Assembly: GCA_030754715.1 (NCBI GenBank)
Contig: JASLZV010000045.1
Span: forward strand, 1 to 9,566
Direction of reading: 5' to 3'
Origin: Phycisphaerae bacterium
Lineage (GTDB): Bacteria > Planctomycetota > Phycisphaerae > SM23-33
DNA: 9,566 nt
Position numbers and translations under genes: made by a program
The notes under the pieces: model-generated
What the model saw: only the letters and a program-made list of their open reading frames with translations
Database searches by the model: none
Told to the model about the DNA's origin: nothing
Shown here: in pieces, positions 1 through 6,796 of the stretch
Layout: every line of letters starts with the position of its first letter
Position numbering within the stretch: position 1 is the first letter of the stretch

Positions 1-146
1 ACCGGTACGGTCAGGCGTGCGCCGCTGTCGGAGATGTCGGTGATCTGGCTCTTGGCCAGCACTTTCCCCCCCCAACCGAAAAGAGTAATGGGGCACACCA
101 GATCATGCCGCCGGTGCCGCCTGCGCTCGCGAGTTGCTGAGGCCAT
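1..146 (-). CDS. PilZ-domain protein, N-terminal part (cut by left edge)
   Basis: This is the N-terminal 48 codons of a gene that continues beyond the left edge. PilZ domains bind the second messenger cyclic di-GMP and alter motility, surface polysaccharide or protein partners. Both family signature elements are visible: an arginine-rich RxxxR patch near residues 8-13 (ERRRHRRHD) and the (D/N)xSxxG motif at residues 37-42 (DISDSG) followed by ARL. The ATG at 146 is chosen because GAGGA lies 7 nt upstream and the domain begins almost at once, as in single-domain PilZ proteins. The frame stays open upstream, but that stretch contains no ATG and does not read like PilZ sequence. The gene lies 175 bp downstream of pyrC on the same strand, so it may be a distal operon member. 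Codons 24-27 contain a run of eight G. The PilZ call follows from the motifs; the output controlled is unknown. Confidence 0.8.
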   Translation of the reverse strand, partial: MASATRERRRHRRHDLVCPITLFGWGGKVLAKSQITDISDSGARLTVP

Positions 147-153
147 CTTCGCT

Positions 154-158
154 TCCTC
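154..158 (-). promoter_or_regulatory. Shine-Dalgarno site of the PilZ gene
   Basis: GAGGA on the minus strand, 7 nt before the ATG at 146. This is among the clearest ribosome binding sites in the window and fixes the PilZ start. Confidence 0.6.
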
Positions 159-321
159 ACGCCAGAGGCCATCGTCGTCTATCGAGATGAAGTCCAAGCT
201 GAAGAAATCCGGATTGATTTTGCGCCAAGTTGCGACGGTCTTCAAGCAAAAACCGGACAGCTTCAGGCGCCGCGCAGAGATAAAGGAAAAGCACCTCACG
301 AAAGAGTCAAGGCCGCCGGGA

Positions 322-1593
322 CTACCGTTGGAACTTCACCTCGCCGCCAACAATGGTCGCCACCGCCCTGCCCTTGAGCCGCCAGCGGTTGTAGGGGCAG
401 TTGCGGGCCTTGGAGGCGAAGGCATCGACGTTCACCGTCCATCGTTTCCCCGGATCGATGATGGTGATGTCGGCCGGAGCGTTCTGCCGCAGCGTCCCCA
501 GCGGGCGATTGATAACAGCCGCCGGATTTACGGTCAGCCGGGCAATCAGGTCCGGCCAGTCCAGCAGCCCCGAGTGCACCATAGCCTTGGCGTACAAGCC
601 CAGGGCGCAGTCCAGCGAGACGATCCCGAACGGCGCCAGGGCAAACTCGATTTCCTTCTCCTCCTTTGCGTGCGGCGCGTGGTCGGTGGCCAGGCAGTCG
701 ATGGTACCGTCGATCACACCCCGGCGGAGGGCCTGCACGTCGTCGAACGACCGCAGGGGCGGGTTGACCTTATAGTTCGGGTCGAACTGCATACAGGCCG
801 CGTCGGTGAGCAGGAGATGATGCGGCGTGGCCTCGGCGGTAATGGGCAGACCGGCGGCCTTGGCCTGGCGGATGAGTTCGACGCTGCCGGCGGTGGACAC
901 GTGCATCACGTGATACCTCGCGCCGGTTCGCTGAACGAGTTCCAGGTCGCGGCGGAGCATGATCTGCTCACCGGATGCGGCGATGCCCCCCAGACCGAGG
1001 CGCACCGCGACAGGCCCGGAATTCATCACGCCGGCAAACAGGCCCGGATCCTGGCAGTGCTGCATAATGGACACACCGATCATTCGCGTATATTGCAGGG
1101 CCCGCTGCATGATGGACGAACCGGCGACCCCCTCGCCGTCGTCGCTGAAGGCCACTGCCCCCGCGTCGAGCATAAGCGCCATCTCGGCCAGTTCCTCGCC
1201 CTGGCGCCCCTTGGTAATACAGCCGACCGGCAGCACGCGCGCCTTGGAAGCGCGAGCCATCCGCTGGAGGACGTAGAGAATGGCGGTTTCGTTGTCTTGC
1301 GGCGGGTGGGTGTTGGGCATGGCGCAGATGGTGGTGAATCCGCCGACCACCGCAGCAGCAGCAGCAGTAGCGATGGTCTCCTCTTCCTCGTGCCCCGGCT
1401 CGCGGCAGTGTACGTGCAGGTCGATCAGACCGGGGCAGACGATCATGCCGGAGGCATCAATCGTGCGTTTGGCCTTGCCTCGGGCCTTGCCGATTGCCCT
1501 TATGAACCCGCGGGCCACCGTCACGTCGGCGACCTCGTCGCACCCGCTTGCCGGGTCGATCACCCGCCCGTTTGTGATCAAAAGGTCATTCAT
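322..1593 (-). CDS. pyrC: Dihydroorotase (class I type)
   Basis: A zinc amidohydrolase that cyclises N-carbamoyl-L-aspartate to L-dihydroorotate, the third step of de novo pyrimidine synthesis in the cytoplasm. The 423-residue product has the usual length of bacterial class I enzymes. Visible metal and catalytic elements, in order, are HVH (His60, His62) followed by REPG, the SDDG segment (Asp151/152), His179 in the QHCQD motif, His231 in HVST, TPHHL at 256-260, KVNPPLR at 275-281, and the catalytic Asp304 in ATDHAPH. All expected ligands are present, so it should be active rather than a pyrC-like pseudo-subunit. The family's usual GLE after APFG is SLD here, a minor change. The ATG at 1593 overlaps the pyrB stop as ATGA, indicating translational coupling. 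A longer in-frame start at 1668 would lie inside pyrB and add 25 residues absent from the family. In relatives such as Aquifex this enzyme type assembles with aspartate carbamoyltransferase; whether it does here is inference. Confidence 0.97.
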   Translation of the reverse strand: MNDLLITNGRVIDPASGCDEVADVTVARGFIRAIGKARGKAKRTIDASGMIVCPGLIDLHVHCREPGHEEEETIATAAAAAVVGGFTTICAMPNTHPPQDNETAILYVLQRMARASKARVLPVGCITKGRQGEELAEMALMLDAGAVAFSDDGEGVAGSSIMQRALQYTRMIGVSIMQHCQDPGLFAGVMNSGPVAVRLGLGGIAASGEQIMLRRDLELVQRTGARYHVMHVSTAGSVELIRQAKAAGLPITAEATPHHLLLTDAACMQFDPNYKVNPPLRSFDDVQALRRGVIDGTIDCLATDHAPHAKEEKEIEFALAPFGIVSLDCALGLYAKAMVHSGLLDWPDLIARLTVNPAAVINRPLGTLRQNAPADITIIDPGKRWTVNVDAFASKARNCPYNRWRLKGRAVATIVGGEVKFQR

Positions 1594-2576
1594 GTTCTGC
1601 CCCGGCTTACCAGGTACAGCACGGCCATGCGGACCGCCAGGCCGTTGGTCACCTGTTGGAGTATGCAACTGTTGGGCCCGTCGGCGACCTCGCTGGTCAG
1701 TTCCATGCCTCGGTTGATGGGCCCCGGGTGCATGATGAGCACGTCCTTGCGGCAGCTTGCCAGGCGGTCGGCATTCATGCCGTACAGGCGGCTGTACTCG
1801 CGGACAGATGGGAACAGGTTGCTCGAGAACCGCTCGAACTGCACGCGGAGCATGTTGATCACATCAACCTGGGGGAGAATATCGTCGAGGCTGTGGGAGA
1901 TTTCGCAGCCCATTGCGCGGATGGCCGAGGGCACGAGGGTGGGCGGGCCGACCACCACAACCTCGGCGCCGAGTTTCCGTAGGCCGATGATGTTGCTGCG
2001 GGCGACGCGAGAGTGGGCGATGTCGCCCACGACGGCGATCTTGAGGCCGGCCAGGCGCCCCAGCCTCTGGCGGATGGTGAAAACATCCAGCAGCGCCTGA
2101 GTGGGGTGCTCGTGCTGCCCGTCGCCGGCGTTGATAATCGAAGCGGCTACCTTGCGGGCCAGCATGTGCGGCGCGCCGCTCTGACCGTGACGGATCACAA
2201 AAATATCTACGCCCATCGCCTCAACATTGCGGACAGTATCGATTGTGGTCTCACCCTTGGTCACCGAAGAACCCCTGGAGGTGAACAGCAGCACATCGGC
2301 GCTGAGGCGGCTGGCTGCCAGTTCGAAACTCATCCGCGTGCGGGTGGAATCCTCGAAGAACATCAGCGCCACCACCTTGCCACGGAGGGCCGGAACCTTC
2401 TTGATGGAACGCGTGGAGACCTCTTTGAAGGTCTCGGCCGTGTCGAGGATGTGTACGATTTCCTCCGCCGACAATTCATCCAGGCCCACGAGGTCCTTTC
2501 TCGTCCACAGAAAGGCCCCGGACTCAGCGGGCGGGGGTTTCGTTTTTCTTGTTGAGGAAGACGCCTTCTTGGCCAT
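1590..2576 (-). CDS. pyrB: Aspartate carbamoyltransferase catalytic chain
   Basis: Transfers the carbamoyl group from carbamoyl phosphate to L-aspartate, the committed step of pyrimidine synthesis. The 328-residue product carries every hallmark: FFEDSTRTR (73-81, carbamoyl phosphate loop), the SSVTKGET lysine loop (Lys108), RHGQSGAP (129-136), HEHPTQ (155-160), GDIAHSRVARS (184-194), LRVQFER (243-249) and HPGPINRG (283-290). No regulatory pyrI gene lies beside it; with PyrR and a class I PyrC as neighbours this fits a chain that works without PyrI. The ATG at 2576 is chosen because AGGGA lies 5 nt upstream; the ATG at 2579 is only 2 nt from it. The first ~22 residues are a basic, Ser/Pro-rich extension before the conserved WTRKDL segment. 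They are encoded where pyrB overlaps the end of pyrR by 53 bp. No ATG, GTG or TTG in frame lies between 2576 and WTRKDL, so the overlap seems unavoidable. Confidence 0.97.
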   Translation of the reverse strand: MAKKASSSTRKTKPPPAESGAFLWTRKDLVGLDELSAEEIVHILDTAETFKEVSTRSIKKVPALRGKVVALMFFEDSTRTRMSFELAASRLSADVLLFTSRGSSVTKGETTIDTVRNVEAMGVDIFVIRHGQSGAPHMLARKVAASIINAGDGQHEHPTQALLDVFTIRQRLGRLAGLKIAVVGDIAHSRVARSNIIGLRKLGAEVVVVGPPTLVPSAIRAMGCEISHSLDDILPQVDVINMLRVQFERFSSNLFPSVREYSRLYGMNADRLASCRKDVLIMHPGPINRGMELTSEVADGPNSCILQQVTNGLAVRMAVLYLVSRGRT

Positions 2577-3072
2577 CATTTTCCCTGAATTTGACCTGGA
2601 TGCGGGTACCGGGTGCAGCCGAGAGTTTCTGCCCGACAAAATCCGCGGCGATAGGCAGTTCGCGCCCGCCGCGGTCGATCAAGACAGCCAGACGGATGAC
2701 CTTCGGTCGCCCAAAATCGTGCAGTGCGCCCAGTGCAGCCCGAACGCTCCTGCCGGTGGCCAGCACATCGTCCACCAGCAGGACCCACGTATCATCAATG
2801 TCGAAGTCGATTTCGGTGGCCCGCACAAGCGGTGCCCCGCGCAGCCGCGAAAGGTCATCGCGATAAAAGGTGATGTCCAGCACACCGTGGGCAATGTCCA
2901 GTTGCGGGTGCACCCTGCGCAGTCGCTTCACCAACCGATCGGCTAGCGTCTCGCCGCGCGTACGGATACCAATAACGGCAACACGGCAATCCGATGGCAA
3001 TTGCTTTTCGATGGCTCGATAGAGCCGATCAAGAGCCACCTGGACTTGTTCGGCGGTGAGTTTTCGTCTCAT
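2524..3072 (-). CDS. pyrR: Bifunctional pyr operon regulator / uracil phosphoribosyltransferase PyrR
   Basis: PyrR is a type I phosphoribosyltransferase fold protein. In Bacillus it binds pyr mRNA in response to UMP and also makes UMP from uracil and PRPP. The 182-residue product matches the family along its length: an N-terminal helix with Leu-Tyr-Arg-Ala-Ile, GIRTRGETLADRL (35-47), the DITFYRDDLS substrate segment (66-75), the PRPP loop VLLVDDVLATGRS (97-109), and LAVLIDRGGRELPIAADFVG (128-147). The family end is reached at about residue 172; the last ten residues (NKKNETPAR) are an extension read from DNA shared with pyrB. The ATG at 3072 is preferred because it starts right before the conserved helix and lies about 25 nt downstream of a candidate promoter. 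The upstream ATG at 3105 falls within the -10 element. No strong ribosome binding site is visible. It heads the pyrR-pyrB-pyrC cluster. Confidence 0.93.
   Translation of the reverse strand: MRRKLTAEQVQVALDRLYRAIEKQLPSDCRVAVIGIRTRGETLADRLVKRLRRVHPQLDIAHGVLDITFYRDDLSRLRGAPLVRATEIDFDIDDTWVLLVDDVLATGRSVRAALGALHDFGRPKVIRLAVLIDRGGRELPIAADFVGQKLSAAPGTRIQVKFRENDGQEGVFLNKKNETPAR
2582..2586 (-). promoter_or_regulatory. Shine-Dalgarno site of pyrB inside pyrR
   Basis: AGGGA on the minus strand, within the pyrR coding sequence. It sits 5 nt from the ATG at 2576 and 2 nt from the ATG at 2579, favouring the second of the two adjacent ATG codons. Ribosomes translating pyrR pass over this site. Confidence 0.45.
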
Positions 3073-3103
3073 CAGCCAAGAATCCGTTTTCGCAACGCCG
3101 CCC

Positions 3104-3132
3104 ATGATATGGGGGGCAACAGCAGAAGGCAA
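3104..3132 (-). promoter_or_regulatory. Candidate sigma-70-like promoter for pyrR-pyrB-pyrC
   Basis: On the minus strand TTGCCT (3132-3127) is followed after exactly 17 nt by TATCAT (3109-3104). These match the -35 and -10 consensus at 4/6 and 5/6 positions. Transcription would begin near 3097, giving a leader of only ~25 nt before the pyrR ATG. It lies in the 154-bp gap between the radical SAM gene and pyrR. Prediction by eye only; planctomycete promoters are poorly defined. Confidence 0.4.
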
Positions 3133-3226
3133 GGGAAAACACACACCGGCATCCCACGGCTCAAGACGTCCTGACAAAGTTGCTCCAGGCGAGGAGGAGG
3201 GCAGTGATCTGGAATCACGGGCATCG

Positions 3227-4303
3227 CTACCGCCGGTGGAAAGTGGGGGTTTGTCGGCCGATTGCGGCCGCACGCCGAGGCGTATCTCTTCCAGCATTCC
3301 GCGCCGTACCGCGGTTGATAAACAAAGTCGGCAGGGATTGGATCAGCCCAACAGGATTATAGAGGCACTCAACCTCGCCGCGGCAGTTGTACCAGCAATC
3401 CTTGCAGCGGTTGCGGGCAGCCGCAGACCGCAGGCGATCCAGAATGGTCCGCGCGCCGTGGCGGTAGAGATTAGCCACCGGTGCGTGCTTGTGTTCCACA
3501 CAGATAGCGATGTCGCCGGTAGAGTCGATGTTGAAAAATGCCCTGCCCGCTCGGCAGCGGTCCACCCCGCCGGCCAGATATCGGTCGAACTGCCTCAGGT
3601 AGTACGGGTTGGACAGGAAATTCGCCCATCGCCTTCGCAGGGCCAACAGGCGGGGGGAAACCGCCCCGTCATTGTGCACGTAAGCCCGCGAGCCGGTCTT
3701 GCGGAAGCCGTAGGGCTGGACCATGAAATAGGCCCCGCGCCGAGCAGCCATCTCCGCCAGAACCTCTAGGTCGTCTATGTTGTCATCCAGCAGGACGGCC
3801 ATCACGTTGACACGCTGGTACTCGTGCACGCGCGCCTCGGATAAGAGTTCGACGGCCCGCCAGGCTTGTTTCCAGGCCCCCTCCATGCCGCGGCGGAGGT
3901 CATGGCGCTCCGGCTTGGCGTAGTCGATACTGACCGACATGCCCCAGACCCCCGCGCCCATCAAATCCCTGGCCACCTGCGGGGTGACGAACCAGCCGTT
4001 GGTGGTCACCAGCGGAAAGTGGAAGCGCCCGATCACGCGGATAATCTCCGGCAGATCGCCCCGCAGCAGGGGCTCGCCGCCGGCCAGCGAAATCAGAAGC
4101 GTGCCGAGGCCGGCGAGTTTGGCCGCCCCGTCAGCGTAGTGCCCGACCGTGGGCTCCTCGGCTCGGCCCAGAGGGTCGTGCCAATAATGGCAGAAGCGGC
4201 AGCGGAAGTTGCAGCGATAGGTCACCTGCCACCCGCACCAGATGGGATACCCGGCCGTCCACGCGCGAAACAGCCGCCATTTCTTCTGTGTCGCTGTGAT
4301 CAT
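3227..4303 (-). CDS. Radical SAM protein with SPASM-like C-terminal cysteines
   Basis: The product is 358 residues. The N-terminal radical SAM core shows CxxxCxxC at Cys31, Cys35 and Cys38 (binding a 4Fe-4S cluster that cleaves S-adenosylmethionine), GGEPLL at 75-80, and a VTTNGW strand at 99-104. After the core come cysteines 250, 268, 300, 303, 307 and 313, spaced CKDCWYNCRGEVEC at the end. This resembles the SPASM/twitch domains that hold auxiliary iron-sulfur clusters in peptide-modifying or cofactor-making enzymes. The final ~40 residues are basic and look disordered. The substrate cannot be told from sequence. It lacks an obvious precursor peptide, and the flanking genes (prepilin upstream, pyr genes downstream) do not define a pathway. 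The ATG at 4303 is the only sensible start, since the conserved core begins about residue 20, although there is no clear ribosome binding site. The 154-bp gap to pyrR with its own candidate promoter argues against a dedicated pyr role. Superfamily call is firm, specific function unknown. Confidence 0.9.
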   Translation of the reverse strand: MITATQKKWRLFRAWTAGYPIWCGWQVTYRCNFRCRFCHYWHDPLGRAEEPTVGHYADGAAKLAGLGTLLISLAGGEPLLRGDLPEIIRVIGRFHFPLVTTNGWFVTPQVARDLMGAGVWGMSVSIDYAKPERHDLRRGMEGAWKQAWRAVELLSEARVHEYQRVNVMAVLLDDNIDDLEVLAEMAARRGAYFMVQPYGFRKTGSRAYVHNDGAVSPRLLALRRRWANFLSNPYYLRQFDRYLAGGVDRCRAGRAFFNIDSTGDIAICVEHKHAPVANLYRHGARTILDRLRSAAARNRCKDCWYNCRGEVECLYNPVGLIQSLPTLFINRGTARNAGRDTPRRAAAIGRQTPTFHRR

Positions 4304-4491
4304 GTCCGGAGGTGGACCCCTGCGGCTACAACGCCACCTGGTTGATCGGGTTGGGTGGTCGGTCGGGCTTCCATCAACGTGGGGGGGCCTTGAGTTCTGA
4401 GGTGGGCTCCATTACCCGCTGGCGATTGGTTCATGTACTGCCTTTTCCACCGGTCAAGGAGTCACCGAGTTCGCCGGGTCTCGCCGCCGCG

Positions 4492-5457
4492 TCAATGCCC
4501 CGCCCAACTCTTGTCATCATCGAACGTGAAGTAGGCGTCGTCCGACCCCGTACCCAACAGCAGGAACTCACCCGGAAGCTTGGCCAGGTGTGTACCGGTC
4601 AACTGAATCTGGGGTCCCTGGGGAAGCGGGGCGACCGGGCTGGGCCGGTGCGGCGGCAGAATGTGCCATGGGAAGTTAGCCGGCCCGTCGATAGTCCCGT
4701 TCCGGGCGACGAAGTCCTCGGTTCCGTAGGTCGACAAGTCACGATAGTCATAGGCGCTGTTATTCCAATTGTGGTACCCCATGTTCAGTCTGCTATTCCC
4801 GTAGAAATACGCGCGCATGCCGTTGTCATTGTAGCTGTGCATATACGTGCTTTTACTCATGCCGGCTTTGGAATACAACGAACTGCCCTGGGACGTGCTC
4901 CACATGGCGGCCTTCCACGTTTCCCATGCCAAGTCGCTGAGTATATACTCGCTGTTGTCGTCCCACTTGTAGCACTGCTTAGCCGTCGTGCCGCCCAGGC
5001 GCGACGGCCAGTAAAGCAGCGGGTGGGGGTTCTTGCTGGCGTCGGCCAGGCTGTTGTTCCTGCCGTCCGTCACGGGATTACTGCTCGGAAGCAGCAGGTG
5101 GGCCTTGTACTCCAGATAAATGCTGTTCGCGCTCGGCGAGCTGCTTGAAATATCGCTAACGGGATATCCGAACAGCCGGGCGGCCAGCCACTGGCTGCCG
5201 GTGTACGTCCCGCCGCTGCCTTTCAACTGGCCCGGGTCTTTCTGACCGGGAAAGTAACCCTCCTCGTTGTGGAACACCCGGGTGGCCTGGGCCGCCGAAC
5301 TAAGGAACGCCGCGCTGCCGACACTGGTGCCGTACTGCACCGCCTTGGTGATCCACGGCAGGAGAATCCCCCCCAGAATCATAAGAATCGCCATGACGAC
5401 CAGCAGTTCCACCAGCGTGAAACCCGCACGTCTGGGGCATGTTGTTCCGCTACGCAT
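4492..5457 (-). CDS. Prepilin-type N-terminal cleavage/methylation protein (large pseudopilin)
   Basis: This is a type IV pilin or type II secretion pseudopilin-like protein of 321 residues. The short basic leader ends RRAG and is followed by FTLVELLVVMAILMILGGILLPW. A PilD/GspO-type peptidase should cut after the Gly (residue 12) and methylate the new N-terminal Phe; Glu at mature position 5 is present. The hydrophobic helix anchors the subunit before assembly. The rest is a large Ser/Tyr/Asn/Trp-rich exported domain, much longer than the 130-170 residues of typical major pseudopilins. It ends in a LLLGTGSDD...FDDDKSW segment resembling the calcium-binding C-terminus of GspG. Big orphan prepilins of this sort are common in planctomycetes. 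No assembly ATPase, platform protein or peptidase is nearby. The ATG at 5457 is chosen over 5463 because AGGGA lies 6 nt before the former and abuts the latter; the choice changes only two leader residues. A TATAAT box lies upstream. Confidence 0.9.
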   Translation of the reverse strand: MRSGTTCPRRAGFTLVELLVVMAILMILGGILLPWITKAVQYGTSVGSAAFLSSAAQATRVFHNEEGYFPGQKDPGQLKGSGGTYTGSQWLAARLFGYPVSDISSSSPSANSIYLEYKAHLLLPSSNPVTDGRNNSLADASKNPHPLLYWPSRLGGTTAKQCYKWDDNSEYILSDLAWETWKAAMWSTSQGSSLYSKAGMSKSTYMHSYNDNGMRAYFYGNSRLNMGYHNWNNSAYDYRDLSTYGTEDFVARNGTIDGPANFPWHILPPHRPSPVAPLPQGPQIQLTGTHLAKLPGEFLLLGTGSDDAYFTFDDDKSWAGH

Positions 5458-5463
5458 GGACAT

Positions 5464-5468
5464 TCCCT
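5464..5468 (-). promoter_or_regulatory. Shine-Dalgarno site of the prepilin gene
   Basis: AGGGA on the minus strand directly touches the ATG at 5463 but sits 6 nt from the ATG at 5457, so the second ATG is the better start. Confidence 0.45.
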
Positions 5469-5498
5469 TTTATGTTAGCGCCCACCACGCCACACTCT

Positions 5499-5504
5499 AT
5501 TATA
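5499..5504 (-). promoter_or_regulatory. Candidate -10 element of the prepilin promoter
   Basis: A perfect TATAAT on the minus strand within an AT-rich patch (5498-5509), about 40 bp before the prepilin ATG. No convincing -35 hexamer is found 15-19 bp upstream, so this may need an activator or be a different promoter class. The rest of the divergent gap, 5511-5670, shows no clear promoter for the glycosyltransferase gene; TAAAAT at 5534-5539 lacks a matching -35. Confidence 0.4.
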
Positions 5505-5670
5505 TATATCGCCGATAGGTTGCCGTAGACCACTAAAATGCGATTATCCGCCAAGTGGGCATCAGGAAATCTGCTTGCTTGTCGGTCCCGATGGCAATGT
5601 ACCGGTCAGAGCCCCGCGGCAACACAACCAGGCGACAAAATCGCTTCCCCTACCAGGTACGGAAGATACA

Positions 5671-6690
5671 ATGACGGCTGTGAACTTGAATGAAGAAATC
5701 ACGTTTTCCTTCATCGTTCCGGTCTACAACGAACAGGACGTGTTGGAGGACTTCTACCGGCGCCTGGCGACGGTGGTCGACCGCCTGGGCGAGACATACG
5801 AAATCGTCTTCGTGGACGACGGATCGCAGGATCGCTCCGGTGATATCCTGAGGCAACTTGCCCGGACAGACTCGCACGTGAAGGTCGTGGAGTTATCGCG
5901 CAACTTCGGCCACCAATTGGCCGTCACGGCCGGCTACGACTTCGCAGCCGGACAAGCGGTAATCAGCCTCGACGCCGACTGCCAGCACCCGCCGGAGATA
6001 ATCCCCCAGTTGGTCAACCGCTGGCGTGACGGTTATGAGGTCGTCTATACCGTCCGGAAGACCACGGCTGGGGTCCCCCTGCTCCGCCGCAGGATCGGGC
6101 GGCTGGCGTATCTTGCGATCCGCCTGATCAGCGGCGTGGATCTGACCGATCAGGCGGACTTTCGCCTGCTGGACCAAAAGGCCGTCCGGGCTCTACGGAC
6201 CACGCGCGAACAGGCCCGGTTTGTCCGCGGCCTGGTTCGATGGATCGGCTTTCGCCACACGGCCGTCGAGTACGAAGCCCCCTCCCGGGCCGCCGGGCAA
6301 AGCAAGTACACCCTGAGGCAACTGGCCGGGATGGCCGGGGCGGGGGTGTTCAACTTTTCGCTTCGCCCCCTTCGGTTGGCCGCCGTGCTGGGGGGCGTGA
6401 TGCTGACGGGGGCAGTGGTGTACGGGGTGGTGGCGATTGTCCTGTGGCCCCTGGGCCTGTGCCCCGGCGCGTGGGCAAATGTGACTGCAGTAGTAGCGGG
6501 ACTGTTCGGCCTGCAATTCGTGATTCTCGGGATTCTGGGCGAATACGTGGGGCGGATTTTCGAGGAGGCCAAGGGCCGCCCCCTGTACATTGTCCGCCAG
6601 ACTATGGGATTCGGCAAAACGCAAAGGGACACGCAGGGCCACCGGGCCACGGATGAATCACATCAACGGGGACCAAAGGTGTTTGCTTGA
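5671..6690 (+). CDS. GT2 family glycosyltransferase, polyprenyl-phosphate sugar synthase type (GtrB/DPM1/ArnC-like)
   Basis: Likely transfers a sugar from a nucleotide donor to a polyprenyl phosphate at the cytoplasmic face of the inner membrane, supplying a lipid-linked sugar for envelope glycan decoration. The GT-A domain shows VPVYNEQD (16-23), the VDDGS nucleotide-binding motif (48-52), the SLDADCQHPPE metal-binding DxD region (99-109), DFRLLDQKAV (163-172), RFVRGLVRWIGF (183-194) and the GQSKY motif (209-213). Two C-terminal membrane helices lie at about 235-260 and 270-294, the DPM1/GtrB topology, followed by an unusual hydrophilic tail of about 30 residues. The 339-residue length is usual for the group. 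The ATG at 5671 has GGAAG 5 nt upstream; a longer frame from 5575 adds residues unlike the family. No flippase (GtrA) or periplasmic GT-C partner lies in this window, so the sugar and acceptor cannot be named. Divergent from the prepilin gene. Confidence 0.92.
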   Translation: MTAVNLNEEITFSFIVPVYNEQDVLEDFYRRLATVVDRLGETYEIVFVDDGSQDRSGDILRQLARTDSHVKVVELSRNFGHQLAVTAGYDFAAGQAVISLDADCQHPPEIIPQLVNRWRDGYEVVYTVRKTTAGVPLLRRRIGRLAYLAIRLISGVDLTDQADFRLLDQKAVRALRTTREQARFVRGLVRWIGFRHTAVEYEAPSRAAGQSKYTLRQLAGMAGAGVFNFSLRPLRLAAVLGGVMLTGAVVYGVVAIVLWPLGLCPGAWANVTAVVAGLFGLQFVILGILGEYVGRIFEEAKGRPLYIVRQTMGFGKTQRDTQGHRATDESHQRGPKVFA

Positions 6691-6716
6691 TTCAGGCCCG
6701 GTTCCGATATGATAAT
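6687..6716 (+). promoter_or_regulatory. Candidate sigma-70-like promoter for lptF-lptG
   Basis: TTGATT (6687-6692) is followed after 18 nt by GATAAT (6711-6716), matching the -35 at 4/6 and the -10 at 5/6 positions; TATGAT (6708-6713) overlaps with a 15-nt spacing. The -35 element includes the stop codon of the glycosyltransferase gene. Transcription would start near 6723 and give a leader of about 140 nt containing the inverted repeat at 6806-6845. Confidence 0.4.
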
Positions 6717-6796
6717 GAACCGCCTTGTTCTCCGCGCTGCGGCAACCGGCAACAGGTAAACCCCTGCAAACATCGTGGACTGTCACCCAGGCAGAC

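Noticed and set aside
147..321. In-frame upstream extension of the PilZ gene
   Set aside because: The frame is open back into pyrC, but it has no ATG, and GAGGA at 7 nt from the ATG at 146 fixes the start there.
1352..1368. CAG trinucleotide run as a microsatellite
   Set aside because: It encodes an alanine stretch in a region of dihydroorotase that is naturally alanine-rich in the family.
34..2100. A 688-codon open frame on the plus strand opposite pyrC and pyrB
   Set aside because: It lies antisense to two unmistakable enzymes, has no domain signature and a composition rich in His, Gly and Arg typical of shadow frames in GC-rich DNA.
3204..3218. Small hairpin GTGAT-TCCAG-ATCAC as a PyrR-binding loop or terminator
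   Set aside because: Only the TCCAG part resembles the PyrR loop consensus; the GAGG part is missing. The stem is 5 bp and no T-run follows.
4452..4457. TTGACC on the minus strand as the -35 of a radical SAM gene promoter
   Set aside because: No acceptable -10 hexamer lies 15-19 nt downstream.
6715..6759. 14-codon ORF in the lptF leader as a leader peptide
   Set aside because: No ribosome binding site and no telling codon pattern; random short ORFs are expected.
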